From the NCBI GenBank assembly GCA_038064935.1, contig JBBTRZ010000031.1, forward strand, positions 1-18,362: a DNA stretch of 18,362 nucleotides. Reading direction: 5' to 3'. The position numbers and the translations under genes are program-made. The notes under the pieces are model-generated. The model was not told the DNA's origin, did no database searches, and worked only from the letters and a program-made list of their open reading frames with translations. Below, piece after piece: positions 5,983 through 13,020 of the stretch. Every line of letters starts with the position of its first letter. The stretch's first letter is position 1. The DNA comes from JAGVGK01 sp038064935 (lineage in GTDB: Bacteria; Patescibacteriota; Minisyncoccia; Phycocordibacterales; JACOZG01).

Positions 5983-6466
5983 AATCTGTCTCCAAATTAC
6001 CACTGTTCATCTTCCTCTTGCGATTTTCCTTATCCATTTTCCAAAATGGAATGATGCTCCAAAAATACTTCGGCCCATTCTCAATCTGCTTCACCACTAC
6101 TCTGACTCGTTTATTCTCCTGCCTATCCTCGAGAATGGCGATGAACTCATAATAAGAGACATTTTTGATTACAAATTCGGTTCGGGCATTACTTCTTATG
6201 TATTCAAAATTATTGCCATGCGACATACCTTGAATAGTCCGAGATAATTTAACAACTTCTGGAGCAAGGTGAATTAATTTTAACCTGGTATATTGATCCG
6301 CCTGGGAGCGAGCGTGATTTTTCGATTGAAATTTCAAATGTTCCAAACCCTTTGCGTTAAAAGTAACTTTATCTTGAAAGTATGGGCAGTGAACTTCACC
6401 AATAGTTTTATAAAAAACCTCAGCTTGTCGTTTTACTTCATTAAATTTTTCAATCGTGAATTCCAT
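5981..6466 (-). CDS. Hypothetical protein, possible BECR-fold (barnase/EndoU/RelE-like) nuclease
   Basis: I place the start at the ATG at 6466 (161 aa) because the reading frame further upstream has no better signal and this start overlaps the end of the M14 gene by 17 nt, suggesting translational coupling. The product is soluble, without signal or membrane segment. Visible landmarks are EVHCPYFQDKVTFNAKGLEHLKF (in pieces: HCPYF at 26-30, GLEHLKF at 40-46), a basic helix with R53, R61 and K63, a strand KRVRVVVKQ (119-127) and FWSIIPFW (135-142). The GxEH motif, RLK helix and late R-V-V-V and FWS strands resemble phage-type BECR nuclease domains known from memory; this is a weak assignment. 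It is followed directly by a terminator. Confidence 0.75.
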   Translation of the reverse strand: MEFTIEKFNEVKRQAEVFYKTIGEVHCPYFQDKVTFNAKGLEHLKFQSKNHARSQADQYTRLKLIHLAPEVVKLSRTIQGMSHGNNFEYIRSNARTEFVIKNVSYYEFIAILEDRQENKRVRVVVKQIENGPKYFWSIIPFWKMDKENRKRKMNSGNLETD

Positions 6467-7349
6467 AGTAATCAAACAACGCCTTGACACCGGCTAAGTT
6501 TTGCTCCCACTCGATTGTCTCGTGAGTTTTCAGCTCAACGGTGAGGGCCGGGATGCCGAGCGAAGCCAGCCAACTTTCCGCGTCCCCGGTCACCTCATAC
6601 GCGTCAAATGACTTGACGGCCTGATATCCCGACGCTTGGGCGTAGGCATTCGTAATATCTAAAGTCTCTGGCAGAATCTCCCCTTCACACCTCGACGCAT
6701 AAACCGCATTCGCCTGACTGTGCCAGGAGACGACCGCCGCCGGATCGTTGGCTAACACAAAATCTCGAATCGCCCTGGCTTCCGGTTCGGAGAAGGGCGC
6801 CGAGCCGGCACCGACAACCCGGCCTTGCCACATACTCTCCGCTTGCCACTCACAATCGAAGTTGCGGTTGAGATCCACGGCGTGGGCATTGAAGCGGCCG
6901 GGTATGGTCTGCGGCGTGGGTGGCGCATCGGCGACGGCAAAGCGCCCCTCTTTACCAATCACTTTATACACCCCGTCCGGATTAGCCGAGGGAATTATCG
7001 TCACTTGCAAATTAGCGGGAATTGCGGTCGGGTTGGCTTCGAGATAATCCATGAATTTGTAAGCCAAGAGGACACTGTTCCACTCATAGCCGCCGTGAAT
7101 GCCACCGATGAAGACGAGGCGGGTCGGGCCATTACCATAGGTCACGGCCTCAATCTCGCGCTCCTCCACCGAGAGGCCAATGACCTCGCGCTTTGGACCG
7201 AGACTCACTTGCGTCACCGGCGTGGGGGGAATTGCTATAGGTTCAACACCTTTCTGCCAATTAACAACCGCGTACCCGCCAACGACCAACAACAAAACAA
7301 CACCAAGAGCGATGGCAAAAACCCATTTCGTAAACCGAGAATTCATCAC
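6450..7349 (-). CDS. M14-family zinc carboxypeptidase, membrane-anchored
   Basis: The 299-residue product has an N-terminal membrane anchor (about 10-29) and an extracytoplasmic M14 domain. Zinc-site residues are visible: H85 and E89 in HGGYEW (one residue longer than the classical HxxE) and H210 in SWHSQ. Substrate-binding residues lie in NPDG (123-126) and DLNRNFD (159-165), with SEPEARA at 187-193. The catalytic Glu is E272 in TVELKT. Such enzymes remove C-terminal residues from peptides; envelope members often act on peptidoglycan stem peptides, which fits the anchor, but the substrate is not proven. It follows its paralog by only 7 nt and overlaps the next gene. ATG at 7349 or 7346 are both possible starts. 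Confidence 0.9.
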   Translation of the reverse strand: MMNSRFTKWVFAIALGVVLLLVVGGYAVVNWQKGVEPIAIPPTPVTQVSLGPKREVIGLSVEEREIEAVTYGNGPTRLVFIGGIHGGYEWNSVLLAYKFMDYLEANPTAIPANLQVTIIPSANPDGVYKVIGKEGRFAVADAPPTPQTIPGRFNAHAVDLNRNFDCEWQAESMWQGRVVGAGSAPFSEPEARAIRDFVLANDPAAVVSWHSQANAVYASRCEGEILPETLDITNAYAQASGYQAVKSFDAYEVTGDAESWLASLGIPALTVELKTHETIEWEQNLAGVKALFDYYGIHD

Positions 7350-7356
7350 TGACTAA

Positions 7357-8268
7357 TTAATTAGCGTAATGCGCGAAGATGGCCTTGATACCAGCGAGAT
7401 TCTTATCCCATTCCACATCATCATGTGATGCGAGGAGGACACTGATCGCGGGAATCTGGTTCTTGGCGAGCCAGTTCACCAGGTCACCGGTAATCTTATA
7501 GAAATCGAAAGTCTTGTAGGCCGGATAACCGGCGGCCGTCGCATACTCATTGGTCAGGACTGTGGTCTCGGGCAATACCGCCTCGTGACAACTGGAGGAG
7601 AAAACACCGGGCGCGGAGCTGTACCAGACAACCACCGCGGTCGGCGACGCACTTTCGATATAATTTTTAAACGCTAGACTCTCGGGTTCGGAGAAAGCGG
7701 CCGTGCCACCGCTCACTGTTCTCGTTTGCCACTTGCCGCTCGCCTGCCAATCGCAGTCGAAGTTGCGATTGAGATCAACCTTATTGGCATTGAAACGACC
7801 AGCGATTTTCACCGCCGACGAGGCCGACACTTGAGCTTCGGTAAATTTTGCCGTCGTGCCAACCACCTGATTAAGACCGTCGGGATTCAAAACCGGGATC
7901 ACCGTCACTTCGACACTACTTGGAATCGCCGTCGGATTCGCCTTCAAGTAATCCATCAACTGGTAAGCAAGAAGCGGCGTGTTCCAAGAATAGCCGCCGT
8001 GAACGCCGCCGACGAAAAGAAGTTTTTTCGCGCCATTGCCATAACGATAGGCAACGATATCGCGATCCTCTACCGATTGACCGATCACCGTCTCGGCGCC
8101 ACTCGCCGCGGGTGGCGCAGGAGGTGGGGGCGGCGGGACAATCGGGGGTGGAACAGGAACAACTGCCACCGGCTCAATCGGCCTAACTGGCGACGACTTC
8201 TGAATTAACCAATACCCGCCAAAAATAATAAGGACTACCACCAACAAAACAATAATAATATTTTTCAT
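7357..8268 (-). CDS. M14-family paralog with lost catalytic residues (pseudoenzyme)
   Basis: This 303-residue protein is clearly a paralog of the next gene: it shares GGYxWN, NPDG (128-131), RFNANKVDLNRNFDCDW (158-174) and SEPES. It has an N-terminal anchor (about 3-22) and a proline-rich linker (38-53). Key positions differ, however. Where the paralog has E89, H210 and E272, this one has S94 (HGGYSW), Y216 (VVWYSS) and L278 (SVLLAS). Two zinc ligands and the catalytic base are thus missing, while fold and substrate-side residues remain. The frame is intact, so it is not simply decaying. It probably binds rather than cleaves, perhaps as a partner or regulator of the active copy; that role is inference. 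It is first in the unit, with a TACAAT box 8 nt before the ATG. Confidence 0.88.
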   Translation of the reverse strand: MKNIIIVLLVVVLIIFGGYWLIQKSSPVRPIEPVAVVPVPPPIVPPPPPPAPPAASGAETVIGQSVEDRDIVAYRYGNGAKKLLFVGGVHGGYSWNTPLLAYQLMDYLKANPTAIPSSVEVTVIPVLNPDGLNQVVGTTAKFTEAQVSASSAVKIAGRFNANKVDLNRNFDCDWQASGKWQTRTVSGGTAAFSEPESLAFKNYIESASPTAVVVWYSSAPGVFSSSCHEAVLPETTVLTNEYATAAGYPAYKTFDFYKITGDLVNWLAKNQIPAISVLLASHDDVEWDKNLAGIKAIFAHYAN

Positions 8269-8276
8269 ATGCAGCT

Positions 8277-8285
8277 ATTGTAGCA
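8277..8285 (-). promoter_or_regulatory. Extended -10 box for the M14 pair
   Basis: TGCTACAAT on the minus strand ends 8 nt before the ATG at 8268, predicting a leader of only one or two nucleotides. No clear -35 is present, consistent with an extended -10 promoter. It is divergent from the promoter at 8352. Confidence 0.5.
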
Positions 8286-8351
8286 CCGCTTGCGCCATTT
8301 GCCTATTCAAAGGTGGAAAACAATGGAGTATGAAATAATTTAGAAAAATGG

Positions 8352-8360
8352 TGGTATAAT
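8352..8360 (+). promoter_or_regulatory. Extended -10 box for the 66-residue membrane protein
   Basis: TGGTATAAT ends exactly 6 nt before the ATG at 8367, so the predicted start site is the first base of the start codon. The -35 region is weak and there is no SD. Confidence 0.6.
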
Positions 8361-8366
8361 CTAGCC

Positions 8367-8567
8367 ATGGATCAAGAGATACAGCAGAAGTTGGTGGAGC
8401 AAGACGCTAAGCTCGAGGCGATTTATCGGTCGGTGGAGAAGACGCGGAAATATATTCTGATTATTGTTTGGGTGACGGTCATCGGTTTAGTCTTGCCAAT
8501 GATTGCTCTCGCTTTCGTCCTGCCATCATTCTTGAGTAATTATCTCGATGTCTTGAAAGACATTTGA
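8367..8567 (+). CDS. Small membrane protein with N-terminal coiled helix (66 aa)
   Basis: Residues 1-28 are a charged amphipathic helix (MDQEIQQKLVEQDAKLEAIY and onward), which could form a coiled coil. Residues about 29-55 are hydrophobic (YILIIVWVTVIGLVLPMIAL), one long or two short membrane segments with a Pro in the middle. The short tail is mildly acidic. No enzyme motif exists. Similar tiny proteins with a helix followed by a membrane hairpin are common in CPR genomes and remain uncharacterised. The gene appears leaderless. It stands alone: the next gene has its own 120-bp upstream region and the M14 pair runs the other way. Confidence 0.8.
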   Translation: MDQEIQQKLVEQDAKLEAIYRSVEKTRKYILIIVWVTVIGLVLPMIALAFVLPSFLSNYLDVLKDI

Positions 8568-8636
8568 TGATTCTGATTGTAATTTTTTGTGGATAACTTT
8601 GTTTTTTTTGCGCTCATTGGGTGTAGGATTAGAGAC

Positions 8637-8673
8637 AGCTTTTAGTCACTAGCTTCTAGCTTTTAGTACAGCT
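8637..8673. repeat. Short direct repeats upstream of the secreted protein gene
   Basis: AGCTTTTAGT occurs at 8637-8646 and 8658-8667, with further AGCTT copies at 8651 and 8669. The run lies 15 to 50 nt before the ATG at 8688, where a promoter or 5' leader is expected. It may be a regulatory repeat or simple-sequence slippage; I see no clear -35/-10 pair. Confidence 0.5.
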
Positions 8674-8687
8674 TAATCAAAATAAAT

Positions 8688-9413
8688 ATGAACCTAAAAA
8701 ATTTGTTGGTTGTCGGTACGCTCGCGCTTGCTTTCATCCTGTCACCCGTCGTTACTCACGCACAGACATTTAATATCGCCGATCTTAATGCTATAATTGC
8801 CGATCTGTCACGCCAACTGATGATTTTGCAAAGTCAACAGAATCAAAATACTGGCGCTTGGTGCCACACTTTCAACATCAATTTGAGAATTGAGATGATT
8901 GATGGAGAAGTCTCTGCTTTGCAAACGGCTTTGGTAAATGAGGGTTTTGTCGTTAACGAGAGAGGGGGCATCAATTATTATGGTGACAGCATGGCCTCGG
9001 CCGTGTCCGGTTTCCAAGAAAAATATCGGGGTCAAATTTTAACACCAAATAATTTACCGCGCGGTACCGGTTATTTTGGTCCAGCCACCCGCGCCGTGAT
9101 GAATCGTTTGTATAGTTGCAATAAAAACCGAGATGGGATTGACCGAACGCTGTTGAATAACGAGAGTCAATCTGATGATCACAATCCTATTGCTTACTAC
9201 ACCATCACCACTTCTACCGCCGGCACCGGCTCGGGGACAATCACGAGAAGTCCGAACCAAACCAGTTATCCGGCCGGCACAGTGGTCAGACTCACGGCCA
9301 ACCCGGCCAGTGGCTCTACTTTCAGTGATTGGGACGGCAATTGTTCGGGGCCTAACGATTGTGTGCTAACCATGAACTCGAACAAAAGCGCGACCGCGAA
9401 TTTTAATCAATAA
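8688..9413 (+). CDS. Secreted peptidoglycan-binding protein with InlB-like repeat
   Basis: The 241-residue product has a signal peptide ending about A25 (VVTHA then Q26). A peptidoglycan-binding-like helical domain spans about 65-142, with the typical ALQTALVNEGF (78-88), AVSGFQEKY (105-113) and TGYFGPATRAVMNRL (127-141). After a polar linker, residues 170-241 form one divergent InlB B-repeat: YYTITTSTAGTGSGTI, then SYPAGTVVRLTANPASGSTF, DWDGNC and a terminal SATANF. Four cysteines outside the signal (C59, C144, C219, C225) could form disulfides in the two domains. It should sit on the cell wall and bind glycan or another surface. No catalytic motif is present. The gene ends 10 bp from a convergent neighbour. 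Confidence 0.88.
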   Translation: MNLKNLLVVGTLALAFILSPVVTHAQTFNIADLNAIIADLSRQLMILQSQQNQNTGAWCHTFNINLRIEMIDGEVSALQTALVNEGFVVNERGGINYYGDSMASAVSGFQEKYRGQILTPNNLPRGTGYFGPATRAVMNRLYSCNKNRDGIDRTLLNNESQSDDHNPIAYYTITTSTAGTGSGTITRSPNQTSYPAGTVVRLTANPASGSTFSDWDGNCSGPNDCVLTMNSNKSATANFNQ

Positions 9414-9423
9414 GTTGTCGAAT

Positions 9424-10095
9424 CTACAATCCCAGACTTTTGAGGAAAGTTGAAAGTTCCGGTGTGGTGAGGGGCCGGTGACTGCCGGCAGTGAGCTGTC
9501 CCAGTCGGATATTCATGATTCGGAGGCGCGTGAGTTCGTTTACGGTGACGCTTAAAGCCGCACACATTTGTCTGATCTGATGCTTCTTGCCCTCGGTCAA
9601 AGTGATGCGAAAAGTGTAATCGTTGATGGACTCAACTTGGCAGAGGCGGGTTGTATAATCATCAATAACGACCCCGCTCGACATTTGTCTCACGAAATTC
9701 GACCGCAGTGGCTCCCGGGTGGTGACGACATATTCTTTCTCATGTGTATGGTCCGGATTGAGTAGGCGATCGGTAATCCGACCATCATCGGTGAGGAGAA
9801 GGAGGCCGCTCGAATCTTTATCAAGTCGACCGACCGGGAAAAGGTTAGGGATTGGCGAATGAGTAATTGTGCCGCGCGGCTTGTGGTAGGCGACATAAGT
9901 ATAAGCCTTAGGTTTTTTGGTCTGCCGGACTGCCACTTGATCTTTTTCATTAATCACTTCACCAATTTTCGCCCCGCGGCCATTGACCAAAACGAGTCCA
10001 GCCTCGATCAGTTTATCTGCCCCGCGACGCGTGGCATACTTTTTCCACGCGAGGTAGCGATTAATCCGCATGGGGTAAGTTGGTTCGATTGGCAT
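9424..10095 (-). CDS. RsuA/RluB/RluF-family rRNA pseudouridine synthase
   Basis: The product isomerises a specific uridine in ribosomal RNA. An N-terminal S4 RNA-binding domain begins MRINRYLAWKKYATRRGADK (from residue 9), followed by the catalytic domain with GRLDKDSSGLL (89-99, catalytic D92), the strand EKEYVV (119-124), KKHQIRQM (170-177) and ELTRLRI (187-193). The family's usual order and length fit, but which of the 16S or 23S sites is modified cannot be read. The open frame extends upstream to 10155, but I choose ATG 10095 (223 aa): a TTCATT/TAGGAT promoter would start transcription within 2 nt of it. ATG 10071, directly at the S4 domain, is the alternative. The gene is convergent with the secreted protein gene. 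Confidence 0.9.
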   Translation of the reverse strand: MPIEPTYPMRINRYLAWKKYATRRGADKLIEAGLVLVNGRGAKIGEVINEKDQVAVRQTKKPKAYTYVAYHKPRGTITHSPIPNLFPVGRLDKDSSGLLLLTDDGRITDRLLNPDHTHEKEYVVTTREPLRSNFVRQMSSGVVIDDYTTRLCQVESINDYTFRITLTEGKKHQIRQMCAALSVTVNELTRLRIMNIRLGQLTAGSHRPLTTPELSTFLKSLGL

Positions 10096-10103
10096 ATTCG
10101 GCC

Positions 10104-10132
10104 ATCCTAACCTATAATCAACCAATAATGAA
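10104..10132 (-). promoter_or_regulatory. Putative promoter of the pseudouridine synthase gene
   Basis: TTCATT (10132-10127) and TAGGAT (10109-10104) are 17 nt apart; the -10 ends 8 nt before ATG 10095. TAGGAT is also the -10 of the candidate RNA at 5871. Confidence 0.4.
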
Positions 10133-10141
10133 GGAGGAAAG

Positions 10142-10172
10142 AAAAAAGCGCGCATACCCGAAGGTTGTGCGC
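10142..10172 (-). terminator. Hairpin with UUCG tetraloop and U-run
   Basis: On the minus strand a stem (GCGCACA with TGCGCGC, one A-C mismatch) is capped by ACC-TTCG-GGT, a UUCG tetraloop, and is followed by TTTTTTCTTT. It would stop minus-strand transcripts running antisense through msrB from the export operon, insulating the pseudouridine synthase promoter. On the plus strand the stem also pairs, but no strong U-run follows. Confidence 0.5.
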
Positions 10173-10214
10173 CATAGACATTTTTGCAATCTTTAGATTA
10201 CTCATAAATAATTT

Positions 10215-10616
10215 ATGGACAAGTGGAAAAATAAGTTGACACCAGAACAGTATCAAGTATTACGGGAGAAGGGGACGGAGGCGCCGTTTAGTGGGGTTTA
10301 TGTGAATGAGAAACGGGCGGGAATGTATGCTTGTGTTGTGTGTGGCCAGCCACTTTTTTCCTCCGCCGCCAAATTTGATTCCGGGACCGGTTGGCCGAGC
10401 TTCAGTGAAGCTTTGCCCGGCGCGGTGCGCTATGAGAAAGATGATACCCACGGGATGGAGCGCACCGAAGTCGTTTGCTCCCAATGCGGTGGTCATCTCG
10501 GACATGTCTTTAATGACGGCCCAACCAAAACTGGCTCGCTTCGCCAAGGCGCTAGTGAGGCGAGCAAGCCTTATTGTCTTAACTCGGTTTGTCTCGATTT
10601 GAAAACTAAAGAATAG
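10215..10616 (+). CDS. msrB: Peptide methionine-(R)-S-oxide reductase MsrB
   Basis: MsrB repairs oxidised methionine in proteins. Landmarks of the 133-residue product are the structural zinc cysteines C40 and C43 (CVVC) and C88 and C91 (CSQC), the GTGWPSF motif (57-63), HLGHVFNDGP (94-103) and the catalytic C121 in YCLNS. All essential cysteines are present. Two things are unusual: the Arg that normally stands two residues before the catalytic Cys is Pro here (KPYC), and about 11 extra residues (SLRQGASEASK, 108-118) are inserted between the usual TG and the catalytic strand. The insert is encoded by an inverted repeat. It has no signal peptide, so cytosolic. It stands alone, convergent with the cupredoxin gene. 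Confidence 0.95.
   Translation: MDKWKNKLTPEQYQVLREKGTEAPFSGVYVNEKRAGMYACVVCGQPLFSSAAKFDSGTGWPSFSEALPGAVRYEKDDTHGMERTEVVCSQCGGHLGHVFNDGPTKTGSLRQGASEASKPYCLNSVCLDLKTKE
10534..10565. repeat. In-frame palindromic insert inside msrB
   Basis: GCTCGCTTCGC (10534-10544) pairs with GTGAGGCGAGC (10555-10565, read as one 11-bp stem with two G-U pairs) around a 10-nt loop. It encodes the extra residues before the catalytic cysteine of MsrB and keeps frame. Confidence 0.5.
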
Positions 10617-10631
10617 GAGACGAATAAGGAA

Positions 10632-11090
10632 TTACTTTACAGTCAGCGTCCCCTTCATACCCATAGCGCGGTGGCTGCCGACCGAACAATAATATTCAAA
10701 CGAACCGGCTTTATCGGCGACGAATTGGATGGTCTCGGATTGGTCGGCCGTCAACTGCTTGGTCGCGGCGTTGAATTCATCTATTTTCCAATCGTGGAAG
10801 CCCTTGGTATTTTTGAAAGTAATTTTTACCGTATCACCTTGATTGACGGCCAAGGTCTTCAGATCGAAAGAGAAATCAGTGCCGACCACGGTAAATTCTT
10901 TAGTTACATTAGTTGGTGCGGCTGGGGTGGTAAGTGTCCCTTCAATGACAACACTGGCCGCATTATCGGGATTAGTTACGGTCGGTGACTCAAGTAGCAT
11001 CTCACCCGTCGGTGCTTCGGTCTCTTGCCCTTTGAACCACAAGAAGCCAAGCACGATAATTACAATTATCAAAATAATTATTTTTTTCAT
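10632..11090 (-). CDS. Membrane-anchored cupredoxin (plastocyanin-like copper protein)
   Basis: The 152-residue product has an N-terminal anchor (3-19), a low-complexity linker and a cupredoxin domain from about 64 to the end. Type 1 copper ligands are visible: H99 in KGFHDW, C135 and H140 in YYCSVGSH, and M143 or M145 in RAMGMKG. The final GMKGTLTV strand is typical of the fold. It would carry single electrons or buffer copper outside the membrane. It lies 38 nt after the MacB-like permease on the same strand and is probably in, or at the end of, the export operon; a TAGTTT box 6 nt before its ATG could also give it a separate leaderless start. It converges with msrB, with no clear terminator between them. 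Confidence 0.9.
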   Translation of the reverse strand: MKKIIILIIVIIVLGFLWFKGQETEAPTGEMLLESPTVTNPDNAASVVIEGTLTTPAAPTNVTKEFTVVGTDFSFDLKTLAVNQGDTVKITFKNTKGFHDWKIDEFNAATKQLTADQSETIQFVADKAGSFEYYCSVGSHRAMGMKGTLTVK

Positions 11091-11128
11091 AAACTAAAAC
11101 TATTATTAACTATTAATCACCCTCTTAA

Positions 11129-12340
11129 TCACTCGTATTTTAACGCATCAATCGGATTTAAGCCAGCGGCGCGCCGGGCCGGATAGTAACCGAAGACAAT
11201 TCCAATCGCCGCCGAGACCCCAAAGGCCAAGAAGACGGAAGCCAGAGAGACTTGGGTCTGGATCAGATCGAGGGCAGTGACGACGAAAGCCACGGTCCAA
11301 CCGAGGATGACCCCGATCACCCCGCCTAAGAAGGTGAGCGCTACGGCTTCCATCAAGAATTGACGATTGATGTCGCGGCGTTTGGCGCCGATGGCTTTAC
11401 GCAGACCAATTTCGCGGGTGCGCTCGGTCACGGTGGTGAGCATCATGTTCATGATTCCAATGCCACCGACGACGAGTGAGATGCCGGCGATCGAGGCCAA
11501 GAAGATAGTAAAAGTATTCACCACTTGTGACAAAGCCCCTAAAATATCTTCTTGAGAAATGATCGAGAAATCGGCTTCACTGACCCGGTGTTGTCGCAGA
11601 AGGACCTCGCTTACGCGATCACGAACTTCATTCATCCGCTCTTTGTCAACGATGCTGACGGAAATGGTTGATAGATAATCCACACCGGCCAAGATTTTTT
11701 GCATCGTCGAGAGCGGCACAATCACCATGTCATCGGGACCGGAAAAGCCAACTCCGCCCTTACCCGCCAGAACACCGATAACATGAAAATTAACTTTGTT
11801 AATCTTAATCGTTTTACCGAGCGGCGAACCATCACCGAAGAGATCGGTGGCGACTGTCGCGCCCAAAACCACTTGCCGCCCAAGATTGCGCAGATGGCTC
11901 TCATTGATGAAAGCCCCTTCGGCCAGCGTTAAATTGCGGACCGCGGCGTAATCCGGCGAGACGCCGCTGACGGTGGTGTTGGTATTGTTGCCCGTTCCGG
12001 CAGTGACTTGGAAGCGGCGTTGAAGTTCGGGGGCAATGGCCGCGACACCGTCAATTCGTCCCAGCCCCTCGAGGTCCTCGTTCTCTAAAGTTTGAGCCGA
12101 GCCGCGGCCGGAAGAGACAATCCCGCGGCCGGGTTGGACGACGCCCGGCAAAATTGTCAGAAGATTAGAACCCAAACTTTCAATGCTGGTTTGGATTTGA
12201 ATTTTAGCGCCTTGGCCGATTGAGACCATGGCAATCACTGAACTGATGCCGATGACAATCCCGAGAATCGTCAAAGTCGAACGCGCCTTGTTGGCCGAGA
12301 GCGCTAAATAAGTTTCTTGCAAAAGGTCGGCGAGAATCAT
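11129..12340 (-). CDS. MacB/FtsX-family ABC transporter permease
   Basis: The 403-residue product has the four-helix layout of MacB-type permeases: TM1 at about 22-42, a large extracytoplasmic domain (about 45-270), then three helices at about 276-302, 332-356 and 368-385. The conserved cytoplasmic loop reads REIGLRKAIGAKRRDI (309-324) and the protein ends YYPARRAAGLNPIDALKYE, both family hallmarks. Such permeases work as dimers with an ATPase to drive mechanical export or extrusion of peptides, lipoproteins or small molecules rather than channel-type transport. Its ATG overlaps the stop of the ATPase gene by 4 nt, showing tight coupling. With the upstream adaptor it makes a complete tripartite set minus an outer-membrane channel. 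Confidence 0.93.
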   Translation of the reverse strand: MILADLLQETYLALSANKARSTLTILGIVIGISSVIAMVSIGQGAKIQIQTSIESLGSNLLTILPGVVQPGRGIVSSGRGSAQTLENEDLEGLGRIDGVAAIAPELQRRFQVTAGTGNNTNTTVSGVSPDYAAVRNLTLAEGAFINESHLRNLGRQVVLGATVATDLFGDGSPLGKTIKINKVNFHVIGVLAGKGGVGFSGPDDMVIVPLSTMQKILAGVDYLSTISVSIVDKERMNEVRDRVSEVLLRQHRVSEADFSIISQEDILGALSQVVNTFTIFLASIAGISLVVGGIGIMNMMLTTVTERTREIGLRKAIGAKRRDINRQFLMEAVALTFLGGVIGVILGWTVAFVVTALDLIQTQVSLASVFLAFGVSAAIGIVFGYYPARRAAGLNPIDALKYE

Positions 12341-13017
12341 CTTTTTTCGTCGCCAACGATGGCGCCGTCTTTGATCGAGATAATTCGACTGGCGTATTCA
12401 GCCACTTCTCGTTCGTGAGTGATGAGGATGATTGTGCGGCCGTGTGCGGCATTAAGTTTTTTGAAGGTGCCCAAGACGATCTCGCCGGTTTTCGAGTCGA
12501 GGTTCCCGGTTGGCTCATCAGCCAGAATTAACGTCGGATCGTTGACCAAAGCTCGGGCGATCGCCACCCGCTGGATTTGCCCGCCGGAGAGTTGGTTGGA
12601 GAGATGGTGGAAGTGGGCTCGATCGAGACCGGCGGCCGCGAGCGCCGCTCCGGCTCGTCGCTCGCGTTCCTCGCCGCGCACACCTTGGTAGACGAGGGGC
12701 AACATCACATTTCGCAGGACCGTGGCGCGCGGCAAGAGATTGAAGGATTGAAAAACGAAGCCGATTTTGTTTCGGCGGATGTCAGCCAGTTCGTCGTCGT
12801 TTAAGGTGGAGATGTCGCGCCCGTCGAGGCGGTAAGTGCCGCTCGTTGGCGTGTCGAGGGCGCCGAGAATGTGCATCAAGGTGGATTTGCCCGAACCCGA
12901 CGGGCCCATGATGGCGATGAATTCCCCCGTTTTAATTTCGAAACTAATTTGATCTAGTGCTCGGAATTTAATTTCGCCGTCTCGGTAAACTTTTGAAATG
13001 TTTTCGACTTCAATCAT
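12337..13017 (-). CDS. MacB/LolD-type ABC transporter ATPase
   Basis: The 226-residue protein has every ABC motif intact: Walker A GPSGSGKST (38-46), Q-loop Q90, signature LSGGQ (143-147), Walker B LILADEP (163-169, with E168) and the switch H201. It is a stand-alone nucleotide-binding subunit that powers the permease encoded next to it. The start codon lies 3 nt after the adaptor stop, and its 3' end overlaps the permease start by 4 nt, so the three are one operon. Length and motif spacing fit the LolD/MacB/FtsE subgroup (about 220-230 residues). Its substrate follows that of the permease and is unknown. Confidence 0.96.
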   Translation of the reverse strand: MIEVENISKVYRDGEIKFRALDQISFEIKTGEFIAIMGPSGSGKSTLMHILGALDTPTSGTYRLDGRDISTLNDDELADIRRNKIGFVFQSFNLLPRATVLRNVMLPLVYQGVRGEERERRAGAALAAAGLDRAHFHHLSNQLSGGQIQRVAIARALVNDPTLILADEPTGNLDSKTGEIVLGTFKKLNAAHGRTIILITHEREVAEYASRIISIKDGAIVGDEKR

Positions 13018-13020
13018 AAC

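Noticed and set aside
9967..10155. Upstream extension of the pseudouridine synthase to the ATG at 10155
   Set aside because: The added residues are not typical of the family and would lie upstream of the TAGGAT promoter that fits ATG 10095.
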